Shown one piece after another: positions 1 to 8,540 of a DNA stretch of 64,000 nt (position 1 is its first letter; the number at the start of each line of letters is the position of its first letter). This stretch comes from Pseudomonas wuhanensis (GTDB lineage Bacteria; Pseudomonadota; Gammaproteobacteria; Pseudomonadales; Pseudomonadaceae). The translations under genes were made by a program, and so were the position numbers. The notes beneath the pieces are model-generated. The model made no database searches. It worked only from the letters and a program-made list of their open reading frames with translations, and was not told the origin of the DNA. The stretch covers positions 2,914,001 through 2,978,000 of the forward strand of contig NZ_CP117430.1 of NCBI RefSeq assembly GCF_030687395.1, written 5' to 3'.

Positions 1-3000
1 CCCAGCGTGACGTCTTGCGTCGTTTGCAGCGCATCTATCTCGAACGTATAGGTGTCATTGACTTTGTCAAACACCAGCGTGCCTTCCACCAGTTCAGGAT
101 CGGTGCCAGCATTGCGATCGTGATCGTATTTGAACGACACGTTAAACGTGGCACCGGTGAGACTCTCTGAATCCCAGGTGACCGTTGGATCAACGATCGC
201 AACATCGTTCGCCGAACCAGAGAGGGAGAGTTCGGCAAAATCACTGTCCGCTGCCGAAGAGTAGGTCGGCCCGCGCTGGTCCGCACCTATCGAGTAGGCG
301 AAGTCACCCGAAAAGGTCCATGACGTCGCACCCAAATCGGGATCGACATCCTGCACAGGGGGTGTCTCTATAACGGGCGTGTCGTCATCGACGGTGATGA
401 CCAGCTTCTCGGCTGCGGCCGTTACCGTGTCGCCGTCCTTGTCGGTGGCTTGCAGCAGCGAGCCCAGGTTGATGGTGATGTCGTTCTCGTTGTTGCCTGC
501 GGCGTGATCCAGCGGCTTGAGCAGCGTGAAGGTGTAGGCACCCGCTGTGGTGAGGCTGAAGGTAAACACGTCGGTCGCGCCGGCCTTGGCGGTGAGTGTG
601 TTGCCCGCGACGCTGTACACCAGCGCCACCCCGCCAGAGCTCAGCGCCGGCAAGCCGCTGGTGTCACTCGACAAGGCAAAGGTCAGCGGCGTGTCGGCGC
701 CGGACTGGAAGATGCCGGTCACGCTGCCGCTGGCGGTGGTCGCCTCGCCAGCCACGTCGCCCGTACCACCGGCAATGCCGTTGGTCAGGCCGTCCTCGTC
801 GACGGTTCCCGTCACGGCGGTCCCGGTCGCGGTCGGCGTGTCGTCATCGACGGTGATGACCAGCTTCTCGGCCGCGGCGGTTACCGTGTCGCCGTCCTTG
901 TCGGTGGCTTGCAGCAGCGAGCCCAGGTTGATGGTGATGTCGTTCTCGTTGTTGCCTGCGGCGTGATCCAGCGGCTTGAGCAGCGTGAAGGTGTAGGCAC
1001 CCGCTGTGGTGAGGCTGAAGGTGAACACATCGGTCGCGCCAGCCTTGGCGGTGAGTGTATTGCCCGCGACGCTGTACACCAGCGCCACCCCGCCAGAGCT
1101 CAGCGCCGGCAAGCCGCTGGTGTCGCTCGACAAGGCATAGGTCAGCGGCGTGTCGGCACCGGACTGGAAGATGCCGGTCACGCTGCCGCTGGCGGTGGTC
1201 GCCTCGCCAGCCACGTCGCCCGTACCGCCGGCAATGCCGTTGGTCAGGCCATCCTCGTCGACGGTTCCCGTCACGGCGGTCCCGGTCGCGGTCGGCGTGT
1301 CGTCGTCGACGGTGATAACCAGTTTCTCGGCCGCGGCCGTCACCGTGTCGCCGTCCTTGTCGGTGGCTTGCAGCAGCGAGCCCAGGTTGATGGTGATGTC
1401 GTTTTCGTTGTTGCCTGCCGCGTGATCCAGCGGCTTGAGCAGGGTGAAGGTGTAGGCACCCGCTGTGGTGAGGCTGAAGGTAAACACGTCGGTCGCGCCG
1501 GCCTTGGCGGTGAGTGTGTCGCCCGCGACGCTGTACACCAGCGCCACCCCGCCAGAGCTCAGCGCCGGCAAGCCGCTGGTGTCACTCGACAAGGCATAGG
1601 TCAGCGGCGTGTCGGCGCCGGACTGGAAGATGCCGGTCACGCTGCCGCTGGCGGTGGTCGCCTCGCCAGCCACGTCGCCCGTACCACCGGCAATGCCGTT
1701 GGTCAGGCCGTCCTCGTCGACGGTTCCCGTCACGGCGGTCCCGGTCGCGGTCGGCGTGTCGTCGTCGACGGTGATAACCAGTTTCTCGGCCGCGGCGGTT
1801 ACCGTGTCGCCGTCCTTGTCGGTGGCTTGCAGCAGCGAGCCCAGGTTGATGGTGATGTCGTTTTCGTTGTTGCCTGCGGCGTGATCCAGCGGCTTGAGCA
1901 GGGTAAAGGTGTAGGCACCCGCTGTGGTGAGGCTGAAGGTAAACACGTCGGTCGCGCCGGCCTTGGCGGTGAGTGTGTCGCCCGCGACGCTGTACACCAG
2001 CGCCACCCCGCCAGAGCTCAGCGCCGGCAAGCCGCTGGTGTCACTCGACAAGGCATAGGTCAGCGGCGTGTCGGCGCCGGACTGGAAGATGCCGGTCACG
2101 CTGCCGCTGGCGGTGGTCGCCTCGCCAGCCACGTCGCCCGTACCACCGGCAATGCCGTTGGTCAGGCCGTCCTCGTCGACGGTTCCCGTCACGGCGGTCC
2201 CGGTCGCGGTCGGCGTGTCGTCGTCGACGGTGATAACCAGTTTCTCGGCCGCGGCCGTCACCGTGTCGCCGTCCTTGTCGGTGGCTTGCAGCAGCGAGCC
2301 CAGGTTGATGGTGATGTCGTTTTCGTTGTTGCCTGCGGCGTGATCCAGCGGCTTGAGCAGCGTGAAGGTGTAGGCACCCGCTGCGGTGAGGCTGAAGGTG
2401 AACACGTCGGTCGCGCCAGCCTTGGCGGTGAGTGTATTGCCCGCGACGCTGTACACCAGCGCCACCCCGCCAGAGCTCAGCGCCGGCAAGCCGCTGGTGT
2501 CGCTCGACAAGGCATAGGTCAGCGGCGTGTCGGCGCCGGACTGGAAGATGCCGGTCACGCTGCCGCTGGCGGTGGTCGCCTCGCCAGCCACGTCGCCCGT
2601 ACCACCGGCAATGCCGTTGGTCAGGCCGTCCTCGTCGACGGTTCCCGTCACGGCGGTCCCGGTCGCGGTCGGCGTGTCGTCATCGACGGTGATGACCAGC
2701 TTCTCGGCTGCGGCGGTTACCGTGTCGCCGTCCTTGTCGGTGGCTTGCAGCAGCGAGCCCAGGTTGATGGTGATGTCGTTTTCGTTGTTGCCTGCCGCGT
2801 GATCCAGCGGCTTGAGCAGCGTGAAGGTGTAGGCACCCGCTGTGGTGAGGCTGAAGGTAAACACGTCGGTCGCGCCGGCCTTGGCGGTGAGTGTGTCGCC
2901 CGCGACGCTGTACACCAGCGCCACCCCGCCAGAGCTCAGCGCCGGCAAGCCGCTGGTGTCACTCAACAAGGCATAGGTCAGCGGCGTGTCGGCGCCGGAC

Positions 3001-5009
3001 TGGAAGATGCCGGTCACGCTGCCGCTGGCGGTGGTCGCCTCGCCAGCCACGTCGCCCGTACCACCGGCAATGCCGTTGGTCAGGCCGTCCTCGTCGACGG
3101 TTCCCGTCACGGCGGTCCCGGTCGCGGTCGGCGTGTCGTCGTCGACGGTGATAACCAGTTTCTCGGCCGCGGCCGTCACCGTGTCGCCGTCCTTGTCGGT
3201 GGCTTGCAGCAGCGAGCCCAGGTTGATGGTGATGTCGTTTTCGTTGTTGCCTGCCGCGTGATCCAGCGGCTTGAGCAGGGTAAAGGTGTAGGCACCCGCT
3301 GTGGTGAGGCTGAAGGTGAACACGTCGGTCGCGCCGGCCTTGGCGGTGAGTGTGTTGCCCGCGACGCTGTACACCAGCGCCACTCCGCCCGAGCTCAGCG
3401 CCGGCAAGCCGCTGGTGTCACTCGACAAGGCAAAGGTCAGCGGCGTGTCGACGCCGGACTGGAAGATGCCGGTCACGCTGCCGCTGGCGGTGGTCGCCTC
3501 GCCAGTCACGTCGCCCGTACCACCGGCAATGCCGTTGGTCAGGCCGTCCTCGTCGACGGTTCCCGCCACGGCGGTCCCGGCCGCCGCCGGCCCGTCGTCT
3601 TCGAAGATCATCTGAGAACCGATTTCGGCTTTCGTAATAGAGGCTTGGAACAGGTGGAGGCCATCGATATCAAAATCGGCGTGGTTATTGCCCTTGGCGT
3701 CGAGGGCCGCCCCGTTCTCGACGAGCACACGGTTGTGATCCGCCGTTGTGGTGTATTCAATCAGGTAGCCGGCTTTAATACCGGTGAGGGTTGCAACCCC
3801 ATTAGTGAAGGTGATGCCAATGGTCGTGTCATTCACCGATCCGTCTGAATTCTCGAGCACCGTCCCGGCGCTGTTGAGGACGCGAACATTGACGATGTCA
3901 ACCTTCGTATCATTCGCATATCCGTCGATAAATTGCGTGCCAGATTCAACAGCGGTGGTGAATGCGCTGATTTTTACGACAGCACTCTTGCCGCTTTGCA
4001 ACTGCACGACGTCGAAGCTGACCGTCTTCACATTGACCACGCCGGTGTAGTCGATGTTGGATTCAAGATCGGCTTCGTTCTGATCCAGGTTGGGAATGGT
4101 CACATCCTGCCTGGCACCGGTGACGAACGAAAAACGGATGCCTTCCTGTTCCGTAATCATCTGGTTGTTGGTACCGAAGGTGGTCGGCCCACCCGCCTGG
4201 CTGGTATTGATCGTGTCGCCAGTCGTTATATTGATGTCGTCGCCCGGGTCGTTGGGGTCAAGCCCGGACTGATTCGCCGGTAACTTGCCGGTGGCAATAA
4301 CGGCGGGATCCGTGATCCGCACGACACCATTGACCGTTTCAGTTGCTGGGGTCGCTGTCGTGAACATCAGGAAGAGGTTCTGACCGGAGGGCGCCTTATC
4401 GAGACTGAATTCCAGGTTCTGACTCGCTCCGACGAAAACCAAATCCTCCAGGTCGACCGGATCATCGGGGTCCGTAGCATCTGGATTGCTGAGCGGTTGG
4501 TACTCCACGGTCCAGATCTTGCCGCCTGTGACCGGCGATCCGGTTTCTTCAATATAGGCAGCGAACACGATCGCGCCGGTTGAGCTCCCGGCTCGGCCCA
4601 GAAGGATGTTGTTGTTCGTGTCCGTATAGAGAAGGATGCTGGTGCCATCGAGGGTATCCAGTCCGCTGTCCAGGCCATTGAGTGGTGCGCCATTGCTGTC
4701 GACGAAGCTGACATCGGTAGCGCTTGTTGCGCCGCTGATGGTGAACGCATTGCTGCCCGTATTGCCCACGGCACCGGTATAGCCACTCAAGGCCGCATCC
4801 ATTGCGGTACCTGCCCCAAGGGCGGTCAAACGGGTAGAGAAGGCCGAGGGCAGGGGTAGCGCCGTATCGTTGTCGTTAGCGTCTTCCGTAGCGCCTGGCG
4901 TGGCGGTGGCGTTCTGCAACCCGGTCGTTTCGTCCAGCGAAACGTCCTCGCCGGTCGCTACGACGGTCAGAGCGCTGGCCGTAATCAAGGAATCTTGCTC
5001 AATAGTCAT
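1..5009 (-). CDS. Giant RTX-type repeat adhesin, N-terminal part (truncated by window edge)
   Basis: The minus-strand frame is open from an ATG at 5009 to base 1, about 1,669 residues, and the C-terminus lies outside the window. The N-terminus (MTIEQDSLITASALTVVATG) has no Sec signal peptide, as expected for type I secreted adhesins whose signal is C-terminal. Residues of about 1-470 form an acidic Thr/Asp/Gly-rich non-repeat head. Seven 153-residue repeats follow, each with DGLTNG, ALSSDTSGLPAL, DHAAGNNENDITINLGSLL and KDGDTVTAAAEKLVITVDDD motifs. This matches DUF5801/T1SS-143-type domains as I recall them. A different domain begins after the last repeat. The start was chosen for its AGGA ribosome site 7 bases upstream; an in-frame ATG at 5036 is the alternative. 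Likely role: surface attachment or biofilm, by family inference. No secretion genes are in view. Confidence 0.85.
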   Translation of the reverse strand, partial: MTIEQDSLITASALTVVATGEDVSLDETTGLQNATATPGATEDANDNDTALPLPSAFSTRLTALGAGTAMDAALSGYTGAVGNTGSNAFTISGATSATDVSFVDSNGAPLNGLDSGLDTLDGTSILLYTDTNNNILLGRAGSSTGAIVFAAYIEETGSPVTGGKIWTVEYQPLSNPDATDPDDPVDLEDLVFVGASQNLEFSLDKAPSGQNLFLMFTTATPATETVNGVVRITDPAVIATGKLPANQSGLDPNDPGDDINITTGDTINTSQAGGPTTFGTNNQMITEQEGIRFSFVTGARQDVTIPNLDQNEADLESNIDYTGVVNVKTVSFDVVQLQSGKSAVVKISAFTTAVESGTQFIDGYANDTKVDIVNVRVLNSAGTVLENSDGSVNDTTIGITFTNGVATLTGIKAGYLIEYTTTADHNRVLVENGAALDAKGNNHADFDIDGLHLFQASITKAEIGSQMIFEDDGPAAAGTAVAGTVDEDGLTNGIAGGTGDVTGEATTASGSVTGIFQSGVDTPLTFALSSDTSGLPALSSGGVALVYSVAGNTLTAKAGATDVFTFSLTTAGAYTFTLLKPLDHAAGNNENDITINLGSLLQATDKDGDTVTAAAEKLVITVDDDTPTATGTAVTGTVDEDGLTNGIAGGTGDVAGEATTASGSVTGIFQSGADTPLTYALLSDTSGLPALSSGGVALVYSVAGDTLTAKAGATDVFTFSLTTAGAYTFTLLKPLDHAAGNNENDITINLGSLLQATDKDGDTVTAAAEKLVITVDDDTPTATGTAVTGTVDEDGLTNGIAGGTGDVAGEATTASGSVTGIFQSGADTPLTYALSSDTSGLPALSSGGVALVYSVAGNTLTAKAGATDVFTFSLTAAGAYTFTLLKPLDHAAGNNENDITINLGSLLQATDKDGDTVTAAAEKLVITVDDDTPTATGTAVTGTVDEDGLTNGIAGGTGDVAGEATTASGSVTGIFQSGADTPLTYALSSDTSGLPALSSGGVALVYSVAGDTLTAKAGATDVFTFSLTTAGAYTFTLLKPLDHAAGNNENDITINLGSLLQATDKDGDTVTAAAEKLVITVDDDTPTATGTAVTGTVDEDGLTNGIAGGTGDVAGEATTASGSVTGIFQSGADTPLTYALSSDTSGLPALSSGGVALVYSVAGDTLTAKAGATDVFTFSLTTAGAYTFTLLKPLDHAAGNNENDITINLGSLLQATDKDGDTVTAAAEKLVITVDDDTPTATGTAVTGTVDEDGLTNGIAGGTGDVAGEATTASGSVTGIFQSGADTPLTYALSSDTSGLPALSSGGVALVYSVAGNTLTAKAGATDVFTFSLTTAGAYTFTLLKPLDHAAGNNENDITINLGSLLQATDKDGDTVTAAAEKLVITVDDDTPTATGTAVTGTVDEDGLTNGIAGGTGDVAGEATTASGSVTGIFQSGADTPLTFALSSDTSGLPALSSGGVALVYSVAGNTLTAKAGATDVFTFSLTTAGAYTFTLLKPLDHAAGNNENDITINLGSLLQATDKDGDTVTAAAEKLVITVDDDTPVIETPPVQDVDPDLGATSWTFSGDFAYSIGADQRGPTYSSAADSDFAELSLSGSANDVAIVDPTVTWDSESLTGATFNVSFKYDHDRNAGTDPELVEGTLVFDKVNDTYTFEIDALQTTQDVTL
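376..3588 (-). repeat. Seven tandem 459-bp repeats inside the adhesin gene
   Basis: Unit boundaries recur at 376, 835, 1294, 1753, 2212, 2671 and 3130, exactly 459 bases (153 codons) apart, ending near 3588. The copies differ at only a few positions. One is the TTG, ATT or TCG codon read just before CCCGCGACGCTG on the plus strand. Another is GTCATC versus GTCGTC at the unit edge. The variants are shuffled among copies rather than changing gradually along the array, which points to recombination or gene conversion. The outermost unit (3130-3588) differs most at its edge. Confidence 0.95.
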
Positions 5010-5357
5010 GACTTTTTCCTGGGCAGTTGCGGTCATCGAGGCCTGACCGTTGGACCTTTGGTCGCAACTATGGCTAAGCGCCAGGGATTGCGCATCGGCC
5101 AATACTCCTAGGCGGGCTGGGAGTTTCAGACTACTTGGAGGGGGGAGACGGGATGGTGCGAAGGAGTGGCGTCGTTTCCGTTGGTTTTTTGAAACTTCCT
5201 CGCGTTTAACGATGCATGTTTAACGACACTCCGTGTTACTTCCCGAAGGGCTACAAGACCTTGCGCCGTTGCCTACGGTTAAGCCAGAATCCGCCGGCTT
5301 GTGCGCCGATGGCCCGGGCTCTATCGTTTCCCTGTCGCTGAAAAACAGCGATGGGGT

Positions 5358-5509
5358 TTGGTAGACCCTCAGCATCGACGCATAGCGTCACCTTCGGTCC
5401 TTTCTTAGGGCTGCGTTTTATGGTGGCCATGCGCAGGGCTCCTTCGGGAGCGCCGGTTCCGATGCCCGGTCTACCAACCTTCGTATGGCCGCCACCCTCC
5501 GTTTGGTAG
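5358..5509 (+). ncRNA. Structured leader upstream of the DUF6124 gene (candidate cis-regulatory RNA)
   Basis: A perfect 10-bp helix joins 5358-5367 to 5468-5477 (TTGGTAGACC with GGTCTACCAA). It is extended by CATCG 5373-5377 with CGATG 5460-5464. Inside lie three hairpins: 5377-5389 (GACGC/GCGTC), 5411-5436 (CTGCG/CGCAG with an inner ATGG/CCAT), and 5438-5451 (GCTCC, TTCG tetraloop, GGAGC). The closing strand CTACCAA (5471-5477) can pair instead with TTGGTAG at 5503-5509, giving two exclusive folds. No convincing protein is encoded here. Function is unknown; position suggests control of the gene starting at 5554. Confidence 0.5.
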
Positions 5510-5553
5510 CGAGATGGTGTTGGCTCCTTTTAAGAAGCATCGGAGTTTCTACT

Positions 5554-5916
5554 ATGTTCAAAGTGACACCCAACCCACCGGACACCGATCCGGCATCCCC
5601 GTACGAATCCCTCGACTCGAAAAAACTCAACGAAGCCGCCGAGCGCGCCCTCGATTTCTACCTCAACCCGGCAGCGATCATGAACAACACCCCACGCAAA
5701 CCCAGCACCCTGTACATGGTTGCGCCGGATGTCGGCCATGAAGCCTTGCTGGTTCAAACGTGCGAGAACCTGGCGTCGGCCAGTGTCATGGCCAGCGACA
5801 TCGCTGCATTGGTGGAGGGCACCCACCGCAATACCCTGCTGGCGCTTCAGCAGGTCATCATGCTGGCGGAACTGGCGGTGAATCGAATGCTGGATAACTT
5901 CGTGCCACCCAAGTAA
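5554..5916 (+). CDS. DUF6124 family protein
   Basis: A 120-residue soluble protein beginning MFKVTPNPPDTDPASPYESL, the typical start of the small DUF6124 (formerly DUF3077) proteins common in fluorescent pseudomonads. The rest is helical and hydrophilic with no signal peptide or membrane segment. The function of the family is not known to me. The ATG at 5554 was preferred over longer in-frame starts because CGGAG lies 8 bases upstream and the recognisable family sequence starts there. The upstream 5358-5509 region is highly structured and probably controls it. A strong intrinsic terminator follows 9 bases after the stop, so the gene is monocistronic. Confidence 0.85.
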   Translation: MFKVTPNPPDTDPASPYESLDSKKLNEAAERALDFYLNPAAIMNNTPRKPSTLYMVAPDVGHEALLVQTCENLASASVMASDIAALVEGTHRNTLLALQQVIMLAELAVNRMLDNFVPPK

Positions 5917-5924
5917 TCACTCAG

Positions 5925-5963
5925 CCCTTTACCGAGAGGCTTGCCCCCTCGGTAAAGGGTTTT
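5925..5963 (+). terminator. Intrinsic terminator after the DUF6124 gene
   Basis: CCCTTTACCGAG (5925-5936) pairs perfectly with CTCGGTAAAGGG (5948-5959), followed by TTTT. The gene converging from the right ends at 5970, so it may serve both. Confidence 0.85.
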
Positions 5964-5969
5964 GATGGC

Positions 5970-6962
5970 TCACAATGACGTTCTGACCACCAACGGACAA
6001 TCAACCGGCTGGGCTCCCGAGACCTCCAGGGCTTCGATCAGGTGCCGGGCCGCATTGCGACCGATCTCGTAGTACGGCAATTGCACCGTGGTCAGGGGCG
6101 GGATGAACAGTTCGGCGATGCCGATCATGTTGTCGTAGCCGAGCACGGCGACGTCGTCGGGAATTTTCAGACCACGGCTCAACAACAGCTGATAGGCACA
6201 AAAGGCAATGCGGTCGTTGCCGCAGATCAGAATATCGAATTGGGGGCGACCTTCAATAATGTGTCGGTCGAGGATGGCTGCGGTTTCACCATAGGCGTCA
6301 TGATCGGAAAGGTCGTATTGCAGGAGTGCGTCAGGCGCCAGGCCGAATGCCTGACAGGCACGCTGCAGGCCTTTTTGCCGCAGGCCCCAGGCCAGACTCT
6401 GTTTGGGCAGATTGATACACAGAGGGCGCCGATAGCCTTGGCTCAACGCGTGGTGTACCGCTCGATATTGTCCCATTTCATCGTCTGGCACATAGCTCAC
6501 CAAGCGACTGTCATCTGCCAGGCAATTGGCGAGTACCAGGGGTTTGCTCTTCAAGCGCTCGGGAATGCTCACATGGCGAAACCCCATGGCGCTGAAGATC
6601 AACCCGTCGGGACGGTGCGACAACATCAGGTCGATGTTCTGGTCGGTGGGCGGGTTGTTCAACAGGTTGAGGATAAATACATTCCAGCCGGCTTGCTGCG
6701 CGGTCTGTTCGATGGACAGCAGCAGCTCGACCGCGAACGGTGTGGTCGCGGTGTCCAGCGCGAACACACCGATGGTTCGCGACTGGAGGTTGTCGCCGCG
6801 CATCTTGCGCGCCGACAGGCTGGGTACGAACTGCAGTTCGTCAATGGCGCGACGCACCCGCTGAAGGGTTTCGGGGCTCAGTTTTTCCGGATTGTTGAGC
6901 GCTCGAGAAACCGTCATCAGGGACACGCCGGCCAGCTGTGCAACGTCTTTCACTGAAGTCAT
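5970..6962 (-). CDS. LacI-family regulator of the sugar locus (ScrR-like)
   Basis: A 330-residue LacI/GalR repressor. The N-terminal HTH (SVKDVAQLAGVSLMTVSRAL, residues 3-22) is followed by the hinge helix and a periplasmic-binding-type effector domain (about 65-325). It is the last gene of the minus-strand sugar cluster, 75 bases beyond the GH32 gene, so it is probably the local repressor. A likely operator is the 12-bp palindrome at 12832-12843 between the binding-protein and porin genes. The effector is inferred to be sucrose, a breakdown product or another fructoside, from the GH32 neighbour; the sequence alone does not fix this. Confidence 0.85.
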   Translation of the reverse strand: MTSVKDVAQLAGVSLMTVSRALNNPEKLSPETLQRVRRAIDELQFVPSLSARKMRGDNLQSRTIGVFALDTATTPFAVELLLSIEQTAQQAGWNVFILNLLNNPPTDQNIDLMLSHRPDGLIFSAMGFRHVSIPERLKSKPLVLANCLADDSRLVSYVPDDEMGQYRAVHHALSQGYRRPLCINLPKQSLAWGLRQKGLQRACQAFGLAPDALLQYDLSDHDAYGETAAILDRHIIEGRPQFDILICGNDRIAFCAYQLLLSRGLKIPDDVAVLGYDNMIGIAELFIPPLTTVQLPYYEIGRNAARHLIEALEVSGAQPVDCPLVVRTSL

Positions 6963-7037
6963 GCGAGGCGAGGCCGGTCAGGTTGACGCAGGATCATGAC
7001 ACAGGGTCCGGGTTTCTCGCGACTCGAATGACGCCGC

Positions 7038-8540
7038 TCATAGCCATCCCGAGGCCAGAGGCCATGCCTTGGGAATGGAGACGCGTCCGCCACTCCCGCT
7101 GGCAAACAGTTTCACCCCCAGGCTGTCAGGCCGCGGATAAAGGCGACTGCTGAAGCTGAAGCGCCCGTTTTCGTCGAACACCTCGATGGACGAGCGATCG
7201 AGAAATACGCGCAGTTCCAGGCGCTCTTGTGTCGGGTCTATCGACACGCTGCGCTGACCGGTGACTTGCGCACCCGAGCGGCTGCGGTCCAGCACCAGAC
7301 GCTGCAGCAATGCATCGTAGTAAAGCAGGGTTTCTTCACGGTCATCGTCGCTGCAACGCAAGGCGATTCCCAGGTGGCCGTCGGTGCAGTCGCGTAAATC
7401 CAGATGCACATGGATTTCGAGCATGTCGCCATTCACTTGCGGCACGCACCGGGTTCCCGATTCATCCCACCAGGGCGTGCCCGGCAATGGCGCCATGCGC
7501 AGAGCGGTGAGCTCCCGTGCCGGATACACGCAAAGGCGATCTGCATGCAGTTCTAGTTCGCGCGGCAAACCGAGCATGCCGCACCAGTGATGGGCCTGGC
7601 TCGGCATCGGGCTTTCCCACATGTCGAGCCATGCCCACACAAGGCGCCGACCATCGGCGGCCAGGAGCGTTTGCGCGGCATAGAAATCGTGGCCGTTATC
7701 CAGCTCGATAAAAGGCCCGCCGGTGAAGTGCCACTCGCTGTCGAGTCGGCCCACTCGATAACCGGTCTGGTACTTGTTGAGCCGCTCGTAACCCTCGGGT
7801 TGCATGCCCTGGGGGGAGTAGAGCAGCACATCGCGTCCGTTCAGGCGAAACAGATCCGGGCACTCCCACATATAGCCGTCGCCCGCGCTGCCGCTGGACA
7901 CATAGTCGAGGAACTCCCAGGCGTGCAGATCCGTGGAACGGTACAGCGGGAGCAGCGGCACATCGCCCAGACGTGCGCCGGCAATCAGGTACCAGCCGTC
8001 ATCCTCCTGCCATACCTTGGGATCGCGAAAGTGCATGATCGTGTCTTGCGGTGCGGTGTCGATGACGGCGCCATGCTTGACGAACCGGATACCGTCGGTA
8101 CTGGTGGCCAGACACTGGACTTGGCGGATCGAGCGCTCGTCACCCACGTCCCCCAGCCAGGTGTGCCCGGTGTAGATCAGTGCCAAAGTATCGCCACACA
8201 CCACCGCGCTACCGGAAAAACAACCGTCGCGGTCGAAATCATCGCCGGGCGCCAGAGCAATGGGCAGATGCTGCCAATGGACCAGATCGGCACTCTTGGC
8301 ATGCCCCCAATACATAGGGCCCCATTTCGCGTCGAAGGGGTGGTGTTGATAGAACACGTGGTATTCGCCACGAAAGAACACCACCCCGTTAGGGTCGTTC
8401 ATCCAGCCCGCTGGAGGGGCAAGATGATAACCGGGTCGATAATCGTGGATGACGCGAGACAGGCCGTCACTCAGCGCACACTGCGCAAGGTCAAGGGCGC
8501 AAGACATTGGGTCATTCATGGGATTCAAATACACAGTCAT
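7038..8540 (-). CDS. Glycoside hydrolase family 32 (sucrose/fructan hydrolase)
   Basis: A 500-residue cytoplasmic GH32 enzyme that hydrolyses beta-fructofuranosyl bonds such as that in sucrose. The three family motifs are present: WMNDPNG with nucleophile Asp49, FRDP with the transition-state Asp near residue 172, and WECPD with the acid/base Glu near residue 227. A C-terminal beta-sandwich module follows (about 350-500). There is no signal peptide, so substrate must be imported first, which fits the adjacent ABC transporter. Its ATG overlaps the stop of the upstream ATPase gene by 4 bases (ATGA), showing translational coupling. Because an ABC importer rather than a PTS is encoded, free sucrose is more likely the substrate than sucrose-6-phosphate. 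Confidence 0.9.
   Translation of the reverse strand: MTVYLNPMNDPMSCALDLAQCALSDGLSRVIHDYRPGYHLAPPAGWMNDPNGVVFFRGEYHVFYQHHPFDAKWGPMYWGHAKSADLVHWQHLPIALAPGDDFDRDGCFSGSAVVCGDTLALIYTGHTWLGDVGDERSIRQVQCLATSTDGIRFVKHGAVIDTAPQDTIMHFRDPKVWQEDDGWYLIAGARLGDVPLLPLYRSTDLHAWEFLDYVSSGSAGDGYMWECPDLFRLNGRDVLLYSPQGMQPEGYERLNKYQTGYRVGRLDSEWHFTGGPFIELDNGHDFYAAQTLLAADGRRLVWAWLDMWESPMPSQAHHWCGMLGLPRELELHADRLCVYPARELTALRMAPLPGTPWWDESGTRCVPQVNGDMLEIHVHLDLRDCTDGHLGIALRCSDDDREETLLYYDALLQRLVLDRSRSGAQVTGQRSVSIDPTQERLELRVFLDRSSIEVFDENGRFSFSSRLYPRPDSLGVKLFASGSGGRVSIPKAWPLASGWL

Noticed and set aside
376..3588. Tandem repeats considered as a CRISPR or satellite array
   Set aside because: The unit is 459 bases with no short repeat/spacer pattern and keeps one coding frame on the minus strand.
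450..3848. 1,132-codon plus-strand open frame and families of 86-91-codon frames repeating every 459 bases
   Set aside because: They are antisense shadows of the adhesin repeats; periodic composition keeps the opposite strand stop-free. The Arg/Gly/His-rich translation has no family character.
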